A program made the position numbers and the translations under genes. This document shows positions 61,393 to 64,000 of a stretch of DNA of 64,000 nucleotides, piece by piece. Positions within the stretch are counted from its first letter, which is position 1. Every line of letters begins with the position of its first letter. Below the pieces are notes generated by a model, which did no database searches, had not been told where the DNA came from, and was given only the letters and a program-made list of their open reading frames with translations. The DNA comes from VRUE01 sp963774405 (lineage in GTDB: Bacteria > Actinomycetota > Thermoleophilia > Solirubrobacterales > 70-9). Location of the stretch: assembly GCA_963774405.1 (NCBI GenBank), contig CAVZEV010000013.1, positions 136,185-200,184 on the forward strand. Direction: 5' to 3'.

Positions 61393-62210
61393 TCAGGCGC
61401 GCACGGCGGTCACCTGCAGGTACTCGGGTTCGAGCACGAAGGCGCGGTCGCCGGCCGTGTTGCACTTCGCCAGCTGCTCGCGCAGGTCGGCGTCCAGCGC
61501 CGCTTCGCCGTCGGGGTCGAGCCGGTCGAAGGCGAGCTTGATCGGGCCGAAATAGGTGCGGAAGATCTCCATGTAGTGGTCGATCGAGCGGAACGGCTGG
61601 CGCGAGGCCTTGCGCTCGAAGCGCAGGTCCGTGACGCCGTCGCCGAAGAGCTCGCGCACGCGCTCCTGGGTTCCCCAGAGCACCGGCGGGGTGAAGCCGG
61701 GCGGCGGCGGGACGTGCTTGGCGACGATGGCGAATAGCTGGCTGACCGGGCCGTCGGGGACCCAGTTGGCCATGCCGATACGGCCGCCCGGCGTACAGAC
61801 GCGCAGCATCTCATTCGCCGCCTGCTGCTGATCGGGGGCGAACATCGCGCCGAAGACGGAGGCGACGACGTCGAACTCGCCGTCGGCGAAGGGGAGCTCG
61901 GCGGCGTCGCCCTCGACGAACTCGACGTCGAGGCGCTCGGCCGCGGCGCGCTCGCGCGCCCGCTCGAGCAGGGCGGGAACGAAGTCCACTCCGGTCACCC
62001 CGCCCCACGACCGCCGCGCCGCCGCGATCGCCGCGTTGCCGCTGCCGGTGGCGACGTCGAGGACCCGCTCGCCGGGAACGACCTCAAGCGCTTCGACCAG
62101 CTCCTCGGAGGCCATCATCACGACCGCCGCGACCACCGCGAAGTCCCCCTCCGACCAGGTTGCCTCCGTCCCGCCTCCCGCAGCGCCTGCATGTCCAAGG
62201 CGTCACTCAT
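61393..62210 (-). CDS. SAM-dependent methyltransferase, one frameshift near the start
   Basis: From ATG 62210 the frame reads MSDALDMQALREA, then goes out of frame near 62170. The second frame reads ATWSEGDFAVVAAVVMMASE and continues as a class I methyltransferase. It shows motif I VLDVATGSGNAAIAAARR, TGVDFVPALLERA, FADGEFDVVASVFGAMFAPD, and TPGGRIGMANW. The intact remainder alone (ATG 62136, 247 residues) would be missing only the N-terminal helix. The substrate is unknown. It is divergent from the phosphofructokinase gene. Confidence 0.8.
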
Positions 62211-62239
62211 CTCATCCACCCCTTTCCGGCTCGCCCAAT

Positions 62240-62293
62240 CTGAACTGCAATCAAATTCTCTACCTGCGGGGCCGAGAATTTGATGCAGTTCAG
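62240..62293. repeat. inverted repeat E14 upstream of the phosphofructokinase gene
   Basis: CTGAACTGCAATCAAATTCT pairs with AGAATTTGATGCAGTTCAG around a GC-rich loop; the stem is about 20 bp with one bulged A. It is more AT-rich than its surroundings and lies between two divergent starts. It could be an operator or a further palindromic element. Confidence 0.7.
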
Positions 62294-62327
62294 CGAACCT
62301 AGCGCTTGGTCGCGCATCCGTCACGGC

Positions 62328-62333
62328 TAATCT
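62328..62333 (+). promoter_or_regulatory. -10 box of the phosphofructokinase gene, leaderless
   Basis: TAATCT ends 7 bases before ATG 62341. Confidence 0.45.
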
Positions 62334-62340
62334 GGGGTGG

Positions 62341-63369
62341 ATGCGGATCGGCGTGCTCACCGGCGGCGGGGATTGCCCCGGCCTCAACGCGGTGATTCGC
62401 GCGATCGTGCGCAAGGGCGTCGAACACTGCGGCCACGAGTTCGTCGGCTACCGCGACGGCTGGCGCGGCCCGCTGGAGCGCGACAGCACGCAGCTGGGAG
62501 TGCCCGAGGTGCGTGGCATCCTGCCCCGCGGCGGCACCATCCTCGGCGCCTCGCGGACCAATCCCTTCAAGGAGGAGGGCGGCCCGGAGCGCCTGGCCGA
62601 GAACCTGAAGGCCGACGGGGTCGAGGGCCTGATCGCGATCGGCGGTGAGGACACGCTCGGCGCCGCCTCGCGCCTGTACGCCGAGCACGGCGTCCCGGTC
62701 GTCGGCGTGCCGAAGACGATCGACAACGACCTCGGCGCCACCGACTACACCTTCGGCTTCGACACCGCGGTCAACATCGCGATGGAGGCGATCGACCGCC
62801 TGCACACAACGGCGGACAGTCACCACCGGGTGCTGATCGTCGAGGTGATGGGCCGTCACGCCGGCTGGATCGCCTTCCACGCCGGCCTCGCCGGCGGCGC
62901 CAACGTGATCCTGATCCCCGAGCTGCCCTTCGACCTCGACCGCGTCTGCGAGTTCGTCGGCCGCCGCTTCGAGCATCACTACGCGCCGATCCTCGTCGTC
63001 GCCGAGGGCGCCCAGCCGCTCGGCGGCATGCCCGAGACCAAGAGCGAGAAGCTCGACCAGTTCGGCCACGTCGCCCTCGGCGGCATCGCCCACTGGCTCG
63101 AGGGGGAGGTCGAGCAGCGGACCGGCAAGGAGGCGCGGGCGACCGTGCTGGGGCACGTGCAGCGGGGCGGGACGCCGACGGCGTTCGATCGGGTGCTGGC
63201 GACGCGGTTCGGGCTGCATGCGATCGATGCTGCGGATGCTGGGGACTGGGGCAAGATGACTGCGCTGCGGGGGACTGACATCGAGCTGGTGGATCTCAGC
63301 GAGGCGACTGCGGAGCTGAAGACGGTGCCCGAGTCCCTCTACTCGGAGGCTGAGGTCTTCTTTGGCTAA
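62341..63369 (+). CDS. 6-phosphofructokinase, PPi-type active-site signature
   Basis: The 342-residue protein has MRIGVLTGGGDCPGLNAVIR, IAIGGEDTLGAASRL, VVGVPKTIDNDLGATDYTFG, MGRHAGWIAFHAGLAGGANV and VLGHVQRGGTPTAFDRVLAT. In this family the GGED/GGDD aspartate together with Lys in PKTIDND (instead of PGTIDND) marks pyrophosphate-dependent or mixed-specificity enzymes, such as the actinobacterial PPi-PFK. It would phosphorylate fructose 6-phosphate, probably reversibly, using PPi. An ATP-using exception cannot be excluded. Confidence 0.88.
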   Translation: MRIGVLTGGGDCPGLNAVIRAIVRKGVEHCGHEFVGYRDGWRGPLERDSTQLGVPEVRGILPRGGTILGASRTNPFKEEGGPERLAENLKADGVEGLIAIGGEDTLGAASRLYAEHGVPVVGVPKTIDNDLGATDYTFGFDTAVNIAMEAIDRLHTTADSHHRVLIVEVMGRHAGWIAFHAGLAGGANVILIPELPFDLDRVCEFVGRRFEHHYAPILVVAEGAQPLGGMPETKSEKLDQFGHVALGGIAHWLEGEVEQRTGKEARATVLGHVQRGGTPTAFDRVLATRFGLHAIDAADAGDWGKMTALRGTDIELVDLSEATAELKTVPESLYSEAEVFFG

Positions 63370-63383
63370 TGGCAAGGCAGGGG

Positions 63384-63457
63384 AGGGACGGGTGCCCCCT
63401 CCCAAAACGAGCGGCAGGAGCCGCTCTTGAGTGTTTTGGGAGGGGGCACCCGTCCCT
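63384..63457. repeat. palindromic element E13 (type 1)
   Basis: Perfect 25-bp arms (63384-63408, 63433-63457) begin AGGGACGGGTGCCCCC and end in CCAAAAC. The inner hairpin is GAGCGGC-AGGA-GCCGCTC: compared with E8 both sides have changed and still pair. It lies between the phosphofructokinase gene and the lipoprotein gene. Confidence 0.9.
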
Positions 63458-63504
63458 TCTCCGTCTCGTATAAGACCAACGAAGCTGGCAAGGGTCCGCG
63501 GTGG

Positions 63505-63978
63505 GTGGCGCGGGCAGTGGGGGTAGCTGCGGTAGTTGCGGTAGTTGCGTGCTGCGGGATGCTTGTGGCTGGCTGTGGCTCCGGTGGCGTCAGCAAGGAT
63601 GCGGCCGTCACTGCTTACGTCGAAGCTCCGTTGTGCGCTGCCGCGAAACAGGAGCTGGCGAAGCACGGGGGGCGGGCCGGCGACCTGCGGGTGCGAGCTA
63701 TTTGCCTGCCGGGTCCTCGCGAAGCTAAGAAGCTAAACCTCGCAACGCTGGGAGCCAGCGCACGTCGAGCCACTGAGGACTCGACCTCGGTGGCTTACCT
63801 GGAAGCCCCCGACCCAAGCGCCTCCCGCTTCGTCCACCCGATCCTGGAAACCGCCGAGATCCCCTGGATCTCAAACAGCTCGGGTAAAGCCGCCATGTCC
63901 CGCCTGCTGACCCTGGTTCCCGAAGCCAACTCCGGCTCCCTCCGCCAGTCGCTCCGCGAAGAACTGAACGAGTCGTAG
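63505..63978 (+). CDS. small lipoprotein, possible periplasmic-binding-protein-like lobe
   Basis: From GTG 63505 the product is about 157 residues. A signal segment (VGVAAVVAVVACCGMLVAGC) ends in a lipobox LVAGC, so it is probably lipid-anchored outside the membrane. The later part (TSVAYLEAPDPSASRFVHPI, LETAEIPWISNSSGKAAM) faintly resembles the first lobe of type 1 solute-binding proteins. It is far too short for a whole one. A -10-like TATAAG lies at about 63469. The frame is open upstream into element E13. Function unknown. Confidence 0.65.
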   Translation: MARAVGVAAVVAVVACCGMLVAGCGSGGVSKDAAVTAYVEAPLCAAAKQELAKHGGRAGDLRVRAICLPGPREAKKLNLATLGASARRATEDSTSVAYLEAPDPSASRFVHPILETAEIPWISNSSGKAAMSRLLTLVPEANSGSLRQSLREELNES

Positions 63979-64000
63979 AGAGGGCCGGGAGCCCCCTCCC
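63978..64000. repeat. left arm of a further type 1 palindromic element (cut by window edge)
   Basis: The last bases (ending GGGCCGGGAGCCCCCTCCC) match the outer left arm of type 1 elements, directly after the lipoprotein stop codon. The conserved CCAAAAC core would follow outside the window. Confidence 0.5.

Overview
The window looks like a chromosome segment from a very GC-rich actinobacterium. The best fit is the Thermoleophilia/Solirubrobacterales group. This is inferred from base composition, frequent GTG/TTG starts, many leaderless promoters, LAL-type LuxR regulators, and a leuS-comEA-comEC-holA-rpsT-murJ-lepA-hrcA-dnaJ-prmA backbone. No rRNA or other direct taxonomic marker is present.

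Region 1 (1-11.5 kb) is accessory. It holds three large ATP-binding LuxR-type (LAL) regulators, one cut by the left edge, and three exported proteins (calcium-binding repeat protein, TolB-like/lamin-tail protein, unknown secreted protein). It also holds an RCC1-repeat remnant. Three copies of a palindrome TGGGCCG-NN-CGGCCCA lie in front of the three exported-protein genes.

Region 2 (11.5-18.3 kb) has an intact vapBC-like locus behind an 18-bp perfect palindrome, then a likely integration scar (3' half of a tRNA-Gly, three 10-bp tandem repeats, a terminator and a frameshifted gene). A DoxX-Rieske fusion, a C39-like peptidase, a methyltransferase, a second TA locus with a wrecked toxin and a His/Gly-tailed propeller protein follow.

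Region 3 (18.3-30.3 kb) opens with a fluoride riboswitch in front of crcB1-crcB2 and a three-domain DUF190 gene. Next come a helicase, a PRTase-like protein, argS, an ArgB-like kinase, a SpoIIAA-like protein, an MFS permease, a saccharopine-dehydrogenase-like reductase, a PD-(D/E)XK ORF that reads straight through a complete tRNA-Ala gene into an antitoxin-like tail, and a SpoIIM-like membrane protein.

Region 4 (30.3-64 kb) is conserved core genome: leuS, cupin, comEA, comEC, holA, rpsT, murJ, a GT-C-like membrane protein, lepA, a MaoC pair, hrcA, dnaJ, prmA, murI, a third vapBC, yqeY, phoH, ybeY, era, hisIE, trpE-trpG-trpD-trpC, htrA, trpF-trpB-trpA and a PPi-signature phosphofructokinase. 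The second half supplies the whole route from chorismate to tryptophan.

The most unusual feature is a family of long near-perfect palindromic elements (about 45-120 bp, arms usually 17-27 bp), seen only from 30 kb onward. Some sit at gene 3' ends. Others are inside coding sequence and keep the frame (prmA, the first codons of trpA, and four in one membrane-protein gene). Sub-families share a core, while the outer arms differ between copies but stay complementary to each other.

Several conserved genes (DUF190, comEC, holA, dnaJ, a methyltransferase) carry single-base frameshifts. So many in core genes suggest consensus errors in the assembly at least as much as real decay.
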